The position numbers and the translations under genes were made by a program. From assembly GCA_025922715.1 (NCBI GenBank), contig JAICHH010000080.1, positions 1-7,668 on the forward strand: a DNA stretch of 7,668 bases, in the 5' to 3' direction. How positions within the stretch are numbered: position 1 is the first letter of the stretch; each line of letters begins with the position of its first letter. This document shows positions 1 through 5,878 of this stretch, in pieces. The notes beneath the pieces were generated by a model that did not search any database, had not been told where the DNA came from, and was given only the letters and a program-made list of their open reading frames with translations. The DNA is from Nitrososphaeraceae archaeon (GTDB taxonomy: Archaea; Thermoproteota; Nitrososphaeria; Nitrososphaerales; Nitrososphaeraceae).

Positions 1-3
1 AAA

Positions 4-201
4 TTAGTATTCTCCATAAGACGAATTGATTACGATTAATGGTATCTCATTAAATGGGACAGGATTAAATTGATTCTGTCCTGCAATAGTAGTAGTATTA
101 TTGTTTTGATCTTGTGCAGCTATGGTATTATTACTTGTTATTAATAATAATACACCAATTACAATACCTATTATGTATCCAGAAGTAAATTTTTGAGTCA
201 T
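4..201 (-). CDS. Small membrane-anchored or secreted protein, unknown function (65 aa)
   Basis: I do not recognise a family. The N-terminus has a short polar start (MTQKFTSGY) and then a hydrophobic stretch at about residues 9-22 (IIGIVIGVLLLI), followed by TIAAQ, which could be a signal-peptide cleavage site or the end of a membrane anchor. The remaining 35 or so residues are rich in Asn, Gln and Thr, with several N-glycosylation sequons (NNT, NTT, NSS), as is common for surface proteins in this archaeal group. The ORF is complete, with TAA at 4-6. A TATA-like element centred about 26 nt upstream of the ATG fits a leaderless transcript and supports this start. There is no neighbour on the same strand inside the window. 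Being short and low in complexity, it could still be a chance ORF, but the signal-like N-terminus and the promoter argue for a gene. Confidence 0.55.
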   Translation of the reverse strand: MTQKFTSGYIIGIVIGVLLLITSNNTIAAQDQNNNTTTIAGQNQFNPVPFNEIPLIVINSSYGEY

Positions 202-222
202 AAATACGTCATTCTAATGATA

Positions 223-232
223 ATATAAAAAT
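223..232 (-). promoter_or_regulatory. TATA-box-like promoter of the 65-aa gene
   Basis: The minus strand reads ATTTTTATAT here, centred about 26 nt before the ATG at 201. Archaeal TATA boxes sit about 26-27 nt before the transcription start, so the mRNA would begin at or near the start codon (leaderless). Spacing is the main evidence, because AT-rich DNA gives many chance matches. Confidence 0.4.
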
Positions 233-415
233 AGATTGAATTATTAATAGAGATACTCTATTACCAAAATGTTAATTATATTTAAATGATAACATATTTC
301 AATGGTTTATTATATCATATATATATAATTCTTAATAATATTAAATTTTTTACCATCTCAAATAATATGAAAATTTTCTGAATTACTTAATTCATATATT
401 ACAAATAAATTAAAG

Positions 416-424
416 TAATTTAAA
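416..424 (+). promoter_or_regulatory. TATA-box-like promoter of the 200-aa surface protein
   Basis: AATTTAAAA is centred about 24 nt before the ATG at 444, the spacing expected for a leaderless archaeal mRNA. No Shine-Dalgarno-like purine run is seen just before the ATG. The motif ATACTTAT at 428-435, between box and start, matches a half of the palindrome found at the 204-aa gene promoter. Confidence 0.35.
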
Positions 425-443
425 ATGATACTTATCTGATAAT

Positions 444-1046
444 ATGTTGTATTATGTAAAGATCCCTTGTGTCAAGTATTTGTTATTTTTATTTGGTTTT
501 ACAATATTTTTATATTTAAATAATTACTACACAGTATATTCTCACATTCCCAACAATAATATCGTCAAGCAAGAAATAGTAGACCATCATGACAAAATTA
601 AAGTTCAATTTGCGTATGATCAAGAAAAGATAAAAATAAATACTTTAACAGATCTTAAATTCAGTGTTTTAAATTCAACAACAGAAGAACACATTAAAAA
701 TTTCTTAGCAAGAGTAGTTGTTACAGAAGGGTCAGAAGTATTCAGATTTGATAATTTAAAAGTGAATGATGGTGATTTTTCTGTAAAACATTCTTTTGCT
801 AATTATGGAACTCAAGTTATTTTAAGGATAGATACAAATTCTTCTATTACTTTAGCCTCATTTGACGTAATTATACCTTCTTATCAAGCATCAATATCTT
901 CTCCAATTCTTACGGATTCTGTTAAATCAAACTTAGATAGTGATAAAAGTACCCAAAATTTCATAACTTATTTAATTATCGGAGTAGGAATTGCTGTAAG
1001 TATTGGAATGACAATAATATTAATGTCGATTTTAAAAAAAAAATAA
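444..1046 (+). CDS. Membrane-anchored extracytoplasmic protein with beta-sandwich-like domain (200 aa)
   Basis: An N-terminal hydrophobic segment (about residues 10-26) looks like a signal peptide or anchor, and a second one (about 173-196) followed by a terminal KKK looks like a C-terminal membrane anchor with a cytoplasmic basic end. The region between (about 50-146) would lie outside the cell. Its alternating pattern (IKVQFAYDQEKIKINTLTDL, LARVVVTEGSEVFRFDNL, DFSVKHSFANYGTQVILRID) is typical of a small immunoglobulin-like beta sandwich. It resembles, by recall only, Nitrososphaeria proteins with a YtkA/FixH-like fold. A Ser/Asp-rich stalk (about 147-171) links domain and anchor. No catalytic or metal-binding motif is visible. 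It stands alone, facing away from the 65-aa gene. The TATA-like box about 24 nt upstream supports the ATG at 444. Function unknown; a surface sensor or adhesion role would be a guess. Confidence 0.82.
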   Translation: MLYYVKIPCVKYLLFLFGFTIFLYLNNYYTVYSHIPNNNIVKQEIVDHHDKIKVQFAYDQEKIKINTLTDLKFSVLNSTTEEHIKNFLARVVVTEGSEVFRFDNLKVNDGDFSVKHSFANYGTQVILRIDTNSSITLASFDVIIPSYQASISSPILTDSVKSNLDSDKSTQNFITYLIIGVGIAVSIGMTIILMSILKKK

Positions 1047-1429
1047 TTCTTCTATTTATATAGGATAGGCTTTATAGTATAACATATTCATTTCTTTTAT
1101 CTCTTATGAGGTATTTCTGCTAATAATAGTAAAGATTATCTCAGAACATGTTTATGCTAATAATCCATCATTGTAGTTAAAGTTGAATATTCTAGGATAT
1201 ACCTGTAAATTTATTTATTTTTTTTATTTCTAAACTTTTATCTGTTTTTGAAACAAATTATTAAATACATCACAATTGTTTACATTTATTTTTTTAGATT
1301 GCTATTTCTTATCTGAACTACATATAGACAGTTTTTCCTATGATGTGATTATTATAGATTGCAGATTTGTTTGTTAAATTTTTTATATTATTTGCCACAA
1401 TACAAGAAAAATAAAATATAGTTATTTTA
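1047..1429. other. 383-bp convergent intergenic region without a gene
   Basis: Both flanking genes converge on this stretch. It has T-rich tracts on the plus strand, including eight T at 1218-1225 and seven at 1289-1295, which could end transcription from the left, though they lie 170-250 nt past the stop codon. All reading frames are broken every few codons. TGCTAATAAT occurs twice (1118-1127 and 1154-1163), probably by chance. I see no RNA gene. Confidence 0.6.
1404..1416 (-). terminator. T-rich terminator of the 204-aa gene
   Basis: The minus strand reads ATTTTATTTTTCT just past the stop codon (about 14 nt downstream). Archaeal RNA polymerase stops efficiently at such U-rich tracts without needing a hairpin, and none is seen here. 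Confidence 0.35.
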
Positions 1430-2044
1430 TTAAGAGCCAGTCATGTTAGTCATGTTCTGCATTACTTTCTGCATATAAGATGCTACTTTTGGTATGTATG
1501 ATTCATGTGTGACTATTGCAACAGAATGTGGACCTTTGAATGTTATTGGATCTTCTGATACTGCTTTTAGAACGATATCAGTTACAGGATCTCCAAATCC
1601 AAATTGACCGTGATAAACACACATATTAGGAGGAGATGACAATTGTGGAATATATCCCAGAGCCATTCTACTCATATCAGGAGCTCTCCCTATTAGAACA
1701 TCTACTAGACGGTCTTGGGGATCATTAGGATCACACGGTAAATTTAATGCTATATGTCCTTTACTTGCATAAGGCGTTGAATCATACATTATAATAAACT
1801 CACTCGAATTGAGAGTTATTCCATTTAATAGTATTGTCTGAGTAGATCTATTCATATCTGCAGTATGAACATAATCTAAATTACTTGATACTAATTCATA
1901 AGAGGCTAAATTAGAATCTTGTATTTGAGATAGCGAATTTTTATTTGCGTTAGTTGTAGCTATTGATCCAGTACTAAGTACAGCAATATAGATAAGAACA
2001 GCTAAAATTGCAACAAGCATGGTATATTGAGTAACCTCTTTCAT
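1430..2044 (-). CDS. N-terminally anchored extracytoplasmic protein of unknown function (204 aa)
   Basis: A hydrophobic segment at about residues 8-26 (MLVAILAVLIYIAVLSTG) follows a short charged start and serves as signal anchor or signal peptide; the rest is predicted outside the membrane. The ectodomain contains NGITLNSSEFIIMYDSTPYA, KGHIALNLPCD (Cys104), VDVLIGRAPD, YIPQLSSPPNMCVYH (Cys142, His145) and TDIVLKAVSEDPITF. This looks to me like a conserved extracytoplasmic family of Nitrososphaeria, from memory only, with no known activity. The two cysteines could form a disulfide or, with His145, contribute to a metal site; both are inferences. The C-terminus is Met/Asn-rich (MQKVMQNMTNMTGS). 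The start is supported by a TATA-like element centred 23-24 nt upstream, lying inside a 20-bp perfect palindrome. The protein is complete, and codon use matches the neighbours. Confidence 0.88.
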   Translation of the reverse strand: MKEVTQYTMLVAILAVLIYIAVLSTGSIATTNANKNSLSQIQDSNLASYELVSSNLDYVHTADMNRSTQTILLNGITLNSSEFIIMYDSTPYASKGHIALNLPCDPNDPQDRLVDVLIGRAPDMSRMALGYIPQLSSPPNMCVYHGQFGFGDPVTDIVLKAVSEDPITFKGPHSVAIVTHESYIPKVASYMQKVMQNMTNMTGS

Positions 2045-2057
2045 ATTTGAAAAATAC

Positions 2058-2077
2058 TTAATACTTATAAGTATTAA
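2058..2077. promoter_or_regulatory. Perfect 20-bp palindrome containing the TATA box of the 204-aa gene
   Basis: TTAATACTTATAAGTATTAA equals its own reverse complement. Its centre, CTTATAAG, lies 23-24 nt upstream of the minus-strand ATG at 2044 and so is the likely TATA box. A direct repeat of ATACTTA (2054-2060 and 2061-2067) adds a further half site. A dimeric regulator bound here would block TBP, so the palindrome could be an operator. Because it is symmetric, it could also fire to the right, where a start would fall near 2094-2095. I rate promoter function as likely and operator function as a hypothesis. Confidence 0.5.
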
Positions 2078-2094
2078 ACAATTTGGTGAATGGA

Positions 2095-2375
2095 ATGATA
2101 TAATAAATTTGTGGTAGTAATTATTTCATCCGTTTTATTATTTTTTATTTCACCTTCTTTCTATTCTTTAAAATATTATTATACTAACAACCAATCAGCT
2201 GAACAAAACTTTAATATCTATAAGTTACAATTTGACTCAAATATACGATATAGCAGCTCATATAAACAGAAATGACATTAAGACATATCAAACTCAGCAA
2301 GGGTGGAGGATAGTTGATAAAAATAAGATAAACAGAATATACTTTAAACATATTTTCAACAAGCAGCAGTTGTAA
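2095..2375 (+). pseudogene. Possible frameshifted remnant of a small protein gene
   Basis: No intact ORF exists here, but two pieces read like protein. From GTG at 2111 one frame gives a hydrophobic, signal-like start (VVIISSVLLFFISPSFYSL) and runs to TGA at 2273-2275. Another frame, open from 2172 to TAA at 2373-2375, gives protein-like text including NLTQIYDIAAHINRND and QQGWRIVDKNKINRIYF. A single-base shift, perhaps at the TTTAAAA tract (2167-2174), would join them into about 85 residues. An ATG at 2095 sits where a leaderless transcript from the symmetric promoter would begin, but it is followed at once by TAA. The T-rich start is hydrophobic in more than one frame, so the signal peptide is weak evidence. 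A chance open frame is a real alternative. No family recognised. Confidence 0.3.
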
Positions 2376-2475
2376 GTATAATTGATAAATATGCTATTTA
2401 ATATTATAACAAAATTTGACGCAAATGAATAATTTTTAGTATTTAATATAATAACATCCATGGAATTATTTGTTT

Positions 2476-2820
2476 TTATATTATTTCATAGGTTAAAACG
2501 TAATTTGCATTATTCGAAGCGAAACTAACTTTTTTTGGTCCTTTAAGAACTTCATTTTCCTCAACAATGTGTGATCTAAAGTGTTTAGTATTACTTTGTT
2601 TACGTATCAAATTTTCATCATAGAAACTTATTATAGCCTCAACATTGAATTGAATATTTGCATTGATGTTCCAATTACTTCCATTGCTCATAGATTCTGG
2701 TCCAAATCCTTGAAATTTACCGTTATCAACAGTAAGAAAAGTCTCAGCTACTTTTGTATTATTATTATTATCATCATCAGTTTTATTACAGTAAAGAGTT
2801 AATAATCTTAAAGTTCTCAT
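2476..2820 (-). CDS. Hypothetical protein, Asn/Asp-rich N-terminus (114 aa)
   Basis: Not recognised. Residues 1-12 (MRTLRLLTLYCN) are followed by a run TDDDNNNNT encoded by a triplet repeat, then a region of alternating hydrophobic residues (VAETFLTVDNGKFQGFGPES, NINANIQFNVEAIISFYDEN, PKKVSFASNNANYVLTYEII) that suggests a small beta-rich fold. There is no signal peptide or membrane segment, so it would be cytoplasmic unless the true 5' end has been lost. A good TATA-like box (TTTTATAA) is centred 24-25 nt upstream of the ATG, as for leaderless genes, which favours this frame over the opposite-strand frame across 2581-2802. That other frame merely reads the triplet repeat as poly-Ile. No clear terminator follows. 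It may be a degraded member of a secreted family. Confidence 0.55.
   Translation of the reverse strand: MRTLRLLTLYCNKTDDDNNNNTKVAETFLTVDNGKFQGFGPESMSNGSNWNINANIQFNVEAIISFYDENLIRKQSNTKHFRSHIVEENEVLKGPKKVSFASNNANYVLTYEII
2757..2779. repeat. ATT/ATC trinucleotide repeat
   Basis: The plus strand shows tandem ATT units followed by ATC units; on the minus strand this encodes the DDDNNNNT run near the start of the 114-aa protein. Such tracts change length by slippage in whole codons, so the reading frame is kept. Confidence 0.7.
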
Positions 2821-2840
2821 ATAACATTAACAATTTAAAA

Positions 2841-2848
2841 TTATAAAA
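2841..2848 (-). promoter_or_regulatory. TATA-box-like promoter of the 114-aa gene
   Basis: TTTTATAA on the minus strand is centred 24-25 nt before the ATG at 2820. It is one of the cleaner TATA matches in the window and is the main support for the 114-aa ORF being expressed. Confidence 0.45.
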
Positions 2849-2922
2849 GGTTTTTTATCAATATTTTTGCTGTAATAAAGATGAAATACCAATAATAATT
2901 ATCAAGTGATAAATTATAAAAT

Positions 2923-2938
2923 TTTTCGGCGCCGAAAA
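2923..2938. repeat. GC-core perfect palindrome (operator or hairpin candidate)
   Basis: TTTTCGGCGCCGAAAA is a perfect 16-bp palindrome whose core, CGGCGCCG, is eight G/C bases in a row within DNA that is otherwise almost only A and T. It lies in the divergent gap between the 114-aa gene and the 47-aa ORF/cyclase pair, 103 nt upstream of the former's start and just after an ATTATAAA element (2913-2920). Eight T follow at 2946-2953, so as RNA it could also act as a small hairpin terminator on the plus strand. Which role applies cannot be told from one copy. Confidence 0.5.
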
Positions 2939-2991
2939 TTATTGATTTTTTTTATCTTTTTAATTTTATAGCTTCCAATTAGACCAACTTC

Positions 2992-3000
2992 TTTAAATTT
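2992..3000 (+). promoter_or_regulatory. TATA-box-like promoter of the 47-aa ORF
   Basis: TTTAAATTT is centred 26 nt before the ATG at 3022, the exact spacing expected for a leaderless archaeal mRNA. A transcript starting here would run through the small ORF and could continue into the cyclase gene. Confidence 0.45.
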
Positions 3001-3021
3001 CATTAAATAAATGAATATTTT

Positions 3022-3165
3022 ATGAATGGTGCATTTATTCCTTTATTTGAGAAAAAAATGATGGTAAACCCTTTACCAAATAACAGAATTCCTAAACAAA
3101 AAAATAGGAAAAATGCTGCTGTAGTAAAAACACTATTTCTAAGGATAAATGTAGAAGATGTATAA
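3022..3165 (+). CDS. Small basic ORF upstream of the cyclase gene (47 aa)
   Basis: ATG at 3022 to TAA at 3163-3165 encodes a basic peptide starting MNGAFIPLFEKKMM, with a Lys/Arg/Asn-rich centre (RIPKQKNRKN) and an ending VVKTLFLRINVEDV. No family is recognised and there is no signal peptide or membrane segment. A TATA-like box 26 nt upstream supports expression. The stop lies 42 nt before the cyclase ATG, in the same frame but separated by several stops (TAA, then three TAG codons), so it is not a missed N-terminus. It could be a small partner protein, a leader peptide affecting translation of the cyclase, or a remnant. Its G+C content is higher than that of the surrounding spacer, as in coding DNA. 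Confidence 0.42.
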   Translation: MNGAFIPLFEKKMMVNPLPNNRIPKQKNRKNAAVVKTLFLRINVEDV

Positions 3166-3207
3166 TTTTCTTCTATTTCGCAATAGTAGTAGACGGTAGA
3201 AAATAAA

Positions 3208-4359
3208 ATGTGGCATCATAGCAATAAAGGCAATAAAAGCATTAAATTTACAGATGATTCACTAAAGTGTTGCGTATGCTTTTTAGAATTTCAAAGTTCT
3301 ATAAACAATACTACTATAGCAGAGGATCATTTACAGCTACGAGAATACTATTCTACTGTTATAAACTCATTATCGCAAATAATTAAACGTAATAACGGTA
3401 AGATTGTAAAGAGTTTTGGTGATCGTTTATTGTGTTATTTCTTGAACTTCTCAGATCTTAATAAGGAAAAAGCATTTGAAGAGGTAATTGAATGTGGATT
3501 AGAGATTTTAGAAAAACGAGAGGATATAAATAAAGAATTGTTGATAAAGAATAATTTACCAACAGTAGAGAACTACAAGATTAGTATAGATTATGGTGTA
3601 ATAGACTTAGCCTTAGCTGGAGATAATTATCAAGTAGATATATTTGGTTCGGCAGTAAATCTTTGTTCAAAGATAAATTCTTCTTTATCTGCTCATAATG
3701 AAATAATTATTGGAAATAATTTTTATAGAATTTTAAAATCTTTTCCTACTATTCTAAACAAATATAATTTTATAAATAATGGTGAATTCAAGGTAACAGA
3801 AAACATTGGATATCCTACATACAATATAAAAAGAAGAGATGATAATACTTTGTTACAGAATAATGATGATGATACTAATAGTACACACTCTATGATGATG
3901 GAGAAACAACCAAACTTATTTGCTGAAGAAGATTTTATAGAAAATAAAAATAAAAAAAGAGAAGGCTTCTTTTTCCATAAAAAAAATAAAAACAAAAGAA
4001 TAATTATAGTTGATGATGATGAAGATGTTCTTTTTACTTATAGAAGTTTTCTAAAAGATTATGGTTATCGTATTGCTTGTTTAACAGATCCTGCTCTTAC
4101 ACTTAATTATATTAAAGACCTTCCGAATTTTAATGATTTATTAATAATACTTGACATTAGAATGAAAAATTTAAATGGGTTTCAATTACATCAACAAATA
4201 AAATCTATAGACCCCACAATTAAGATTCTTTTTGTAACAGCTTTAGATATATTAGATGAGGTATTAACCATAGTTCCAGGAATATCAAAAGAACAAATAA
4301 TGAGAAAACCGGTTGATAAAAAGTTATTTACAAATACTGTAAAAAAAATATTAAATTAA
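3208..4359 (+). CDS. Class III nucleotide cyclase-like domain fused to a receiver (REC) domain (383 aa)
   Basis: Residues about 20-205 match the class III adenylate/guanylate cyclase fold. CVCFLEFQSS holds the first metal position as Glu27 instead of the usual Asp. KIVKSFGDRLLCYF holds the second metal Asp72. VDIFGSAVNLCSKIN holds the base-contact Asp144 and transition-state Asn151, with Lys155 where Arg is canonical. A low-complexity Asn/Asp/Lys linker (about 211-262) leads to a C-terminal receiver (263-383) with acidic pocket Asp269-271, phosphoacceptor Asp316 (ILDIRM), Thr344 and Lys367 (RKP). From recall, this order is a common design in Nitrososphaeria. Phosphorylation of REC by a histidine kinase probably tunes the cyclase domain; whether cAMP or cGMP is made, or activity is lost, is open. 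No membrane segment, so cytoplasmic. No histidine kinase is adjacent. ATG 3208 follows in-frame stops; a weak GGTAGA lies 8-13 nt upstream. Confidence 0.9.
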   Translation: MWHHSNKGNKSIKFTDDSLKCCVCFLEFQSSINNTTIAEDHLQLREYYSTVINSLSQIIKRNNGKIVKSFGDRLLCYFLNFSDLNKEKAFEEVIECGLEILEKREDINKELLIKNNLPTVENYKISIDYGVIDLALAGDNYQVDIFGSAVNLCSKINSSLSAHNEIIIGNNFYRILKSFPTILNKYNFINNGEFKVTENIGYPTYNIKRRDDNTLLQNNDDDTNSTHSMMMEKQPNLFAEEDFIENKNKKREGFFFHKKNKNKRIIIVDDDEDVLFTYRSFLKDYGYRIACLTDPALTLNYIKDLPNFNDLLIILDIRMKNLNGFQLHQQIKSIDPTIKILFVTALDILDEVLTIVPGISKEQIMRKPVDKKLFTNTVKKILN

Positions 4360-4365
4360 AAAGGT

Positions 4366-4378
4366 ATTATTATTTTTT
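4366..4378 (+). terminator. T-rich terminator after the cyclase gene
   Basis: Seven nt after the stop codon the sequence reads ATTATTATTTTTT, ending in six T. This fits an archaeal U-tract terminator without a hairpin. Confidence 0.4.
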
Positions 4379-4556
4379 AAATATGTGTTATGAACTACAA
4401 AATTGTGTCAAAACCAGTTGACTATCCTCTGTTTTGGTACTAACTAATAAATATAATAGTAAATGACAAAGATAAAATGAATAATATTTTTATCTACAAT
4501 AATAGCATAACATTAAATCATGTTGTAACTTTACATAATCAATTTAAAGCAATATC

Positions 4557-4566
4557 TAAATATATT
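4557..4566 (+). promoter_or_regulatory. TATA-box-like promoter of the deacetylase gene
   Basis: TAAATATATT is centred 27-28 nt before the ATG at 4589. It overlaps the upstream in-frame TTG at 4565, so a transcript starting at the predicted site would not contain that TTG; this decides for the ATG. Confidence 0.5.
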
Positions 4567-4588
4567 GCACTTTTTTGAAATTCTTACT

Positions 4589-5488
4589 ATGTATTGTTTA
4601 ACAGTATTCTCACTTTTAATAATAATACTATTATTTTCTTCTCCTGTTTTTATTTATTATTCATTGGCTGAACCAATAAAAGCAGCAATTATAACATTGG
4701 ATGATGGAATGTTAAGCCAGTACACTTATGCAAAACCAATTTTAGATAAATACAATTTTAAGACAACATTCTATATAATTTGTAATTCAGTAGATAAAGA
4801 AAATAGAATGAATTGGAATAATATCCAGACACTTGAAGAAGAAGGACATGAAATAGGTTCTCATTCAATGAACCATAAAAAACTTAGCAAATTATCAGAT
4901 GAAGAAATGACATACGAGATTATTGAGTCCAAAAGATGTTTGGAAAATAAGGGATTTAATGTAACCAGTTTCTCATTTCCATATAATGATGGCGATGATA
5001 ATAAAAATATACTAAAAAATATTGCTGACAATTACTATATTGCCCGAACGGCTTCTGAACCACTAATGTTCTTTCAATCTAGAAGTGACAATGGTTTTGT
5101 AGAAGGTAATGATAAATATGAAAATCAATGTCATTATTCAACTAAAAATAACAAAAATGAAGTACAATCAAGTTTCAAAAGATATACAATAACTGGGCTA
5201 AGTCATGAAGCATATAAAAAATCTGGCGAATATTCTGATGATGATGAGATGTATGAACAATTTATAGAAATAGTAGAAAGCCAAACCAAATACAACACTG
5301 AAAATTCAATTGGAGCAATTCCAATTCTTATTTATCATATGGTAGATTACTCTCAGGATGATTACAGTATAAATCCAAATTTATTTGAAAAAGAAATGAA
5401 ATACTTGTTTGAAAATGGATACAAAATTTTTCAGATGAAAGATATTGTATATAATAATGAGGAAGAATTACATATTAAAGGATATTAA
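4589..5488 (+). CDS. Secreted polysaccharide deacetylase, CE4/NodB family (299 aa)
   Basis: The enzyme should remove N- or O-acetyl groups from a cell-surface or extracellular polysaccharide, using one divalent metal. Numbering is from ATG 4589. A hydrophobic N-terminus (about 3-25) ending SLA-EP looks like a cleavable signal peptide. ITLDDG carries the putative base Asp38 and metal ligand Asp39; SHSMNH carries metal ligands His92 and His96; FSFPYND is the third motif, lacking the Arg of the classical RxPYG; IYHMVD provides His250, a candidate for the catalytic acid. The tail (NLFEKEMKYLFENGYKIFQM) resembles the tail I associate with archaeal members, so it looks full length. An in-frame TTG at 4565 would add eight residues, but the TATA-like box overlaps it, so ATG is preferred. 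It stands alone. The substrate is unknown; extracellular matrix or S-layer glycan is a reasonable guess. Confidence 0.9.
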   Translation: MYCLTVFSLLIIILLFSSPVFIYYSLAEPIKAAIITLDDGMLSQYTYAKPILDKYNFKTTFYIICNSVDKENRMNWNNIQTLEEEGHEIGSHSMNHKKLSKLSDEEMTYEIIESKRCLENKGFNVTSFSFPYNDGDDNKNILKNIADNYYIARTASEPLMFFQSRSDNGFVEGNDKYENQCHYSTKNNKNEVQSSFKRYTITGLSHEAYKKSGEYSDDDEMYEQFIEIVESQTKYNTENSIGAIPILIYHMVDYSQDDYSINPNLFEKEMKYLFENGYKIFQMKDIVYNNEEELHIKGY

Positions 5489-5507
5489 GTTTAGTTTTCT
5501 TTTCAAG

Positions 5508-5522
5508 TGGTAATAATTACCA
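5508..5522 (+). terminator. Stem-loop plus T-rich terminator after the deacetylase gene
   Basis: TGGTAATAATTACCA forms a 6-bp stem with a 3-nt loop 20 nt after the stop codon, flanked by T-rich DNA on both sides. The stem is AT-rich and weak; the T tracts may matter more than the hairpin. Confidence 0.3.
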
Positions 5523-5823
5523 ATTATTTAATTTTGGTAGTTTTATTTTAAAAACAAAAACTTAAAATATTATGTTACCAAATCTTTTTATAATTAGAAT
5601 TCAAAGCCCCTCTGAGCTAGCCTAGATTTTTTCACCAGCCATATAACTCTGAATAAGATAATGGGAATTCATGAAGCCTCAGTAGACAAAAAAATGGTAA
5701 TATTATCTATAAAGTATGGGAATGAAACTAATCTCACTAATTCTAAATGGAAGAATAAATAGAAATATTCAATTTTCATACTTTATCTAAAATTGATAAT
5801 AATGCTAAATTTCTTTTTATAGT

Positions 5824-5878
5824 AATTTGGTTTTATTAAAATCCTCTACTATAAGAGAAATTAGTAGGAGACCAAATT
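5824..5878 (+). other. Two-part hairpin candidate (structured RNA or terminator)
   Basis: AATTTGGT (5824-5831) pairs perfectly with ACCAAATT (5871-5878). Inside, CCTCTACTA pairs with TAGTAGGAG, apart from one G-T wobble and one A-C mismatch, around a purine-rich loop (TAAGAGAAAT). The left side has an extra internal bulge. A structure of two stems in 55 nt of spacer is more than I expect by chance, but AT-rich DNA folds easily. It could be a small RNA, or the trace of an inverted repeat. Confidence 0.3.

Noticed and set aside
2581..2802. 73-aa plus-strand ORF with a poly-Ile stretch
   Set aside because: It is antisense to the 114-aa ORF; the Ile run is just the triplet repeat read on the other strand, and no suitably spaced promoter is seen.
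3022..3207. 47-aa ORF as a missed N-terminal extension of the cyclase
   Set aside because: Although in the same frame, the two are separated by a TAA and three TAG codons, so a single-lesion explanation fails.
3723..3995. 90-aa minus-strand ORF rich in Phe, Leu and Ser
   Set aside because: It lies wholly inside the cyclase-REC gene, opposite its linker and cyclase C-terminus; the composition is what antisense of a Lys/Asn-rich linker gives.
4565..4588. TTG at 4565 as the start of the deacetylase
   Set aside because: The TATA-like box overlaps this codon and predicts a transcript starting near 4589, where an ATG begins a standard signal peptide.
5605..5640. GC-richer patch (CCCCTCTGAGCTAGCCTAG) as a possible tRNA fragment
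   Set aside because: I could not build a cloverleaf or find T-loop/anticodon signals on either strand.
5661..5762. 33-codon plus-strand ORF (MGIHEASVDKKMVILSIKYG...)
   Set aside because: Short, with no well-placed TATA box and no recognisable family; the text is protein-like but not enough to call a gene or a remnant.
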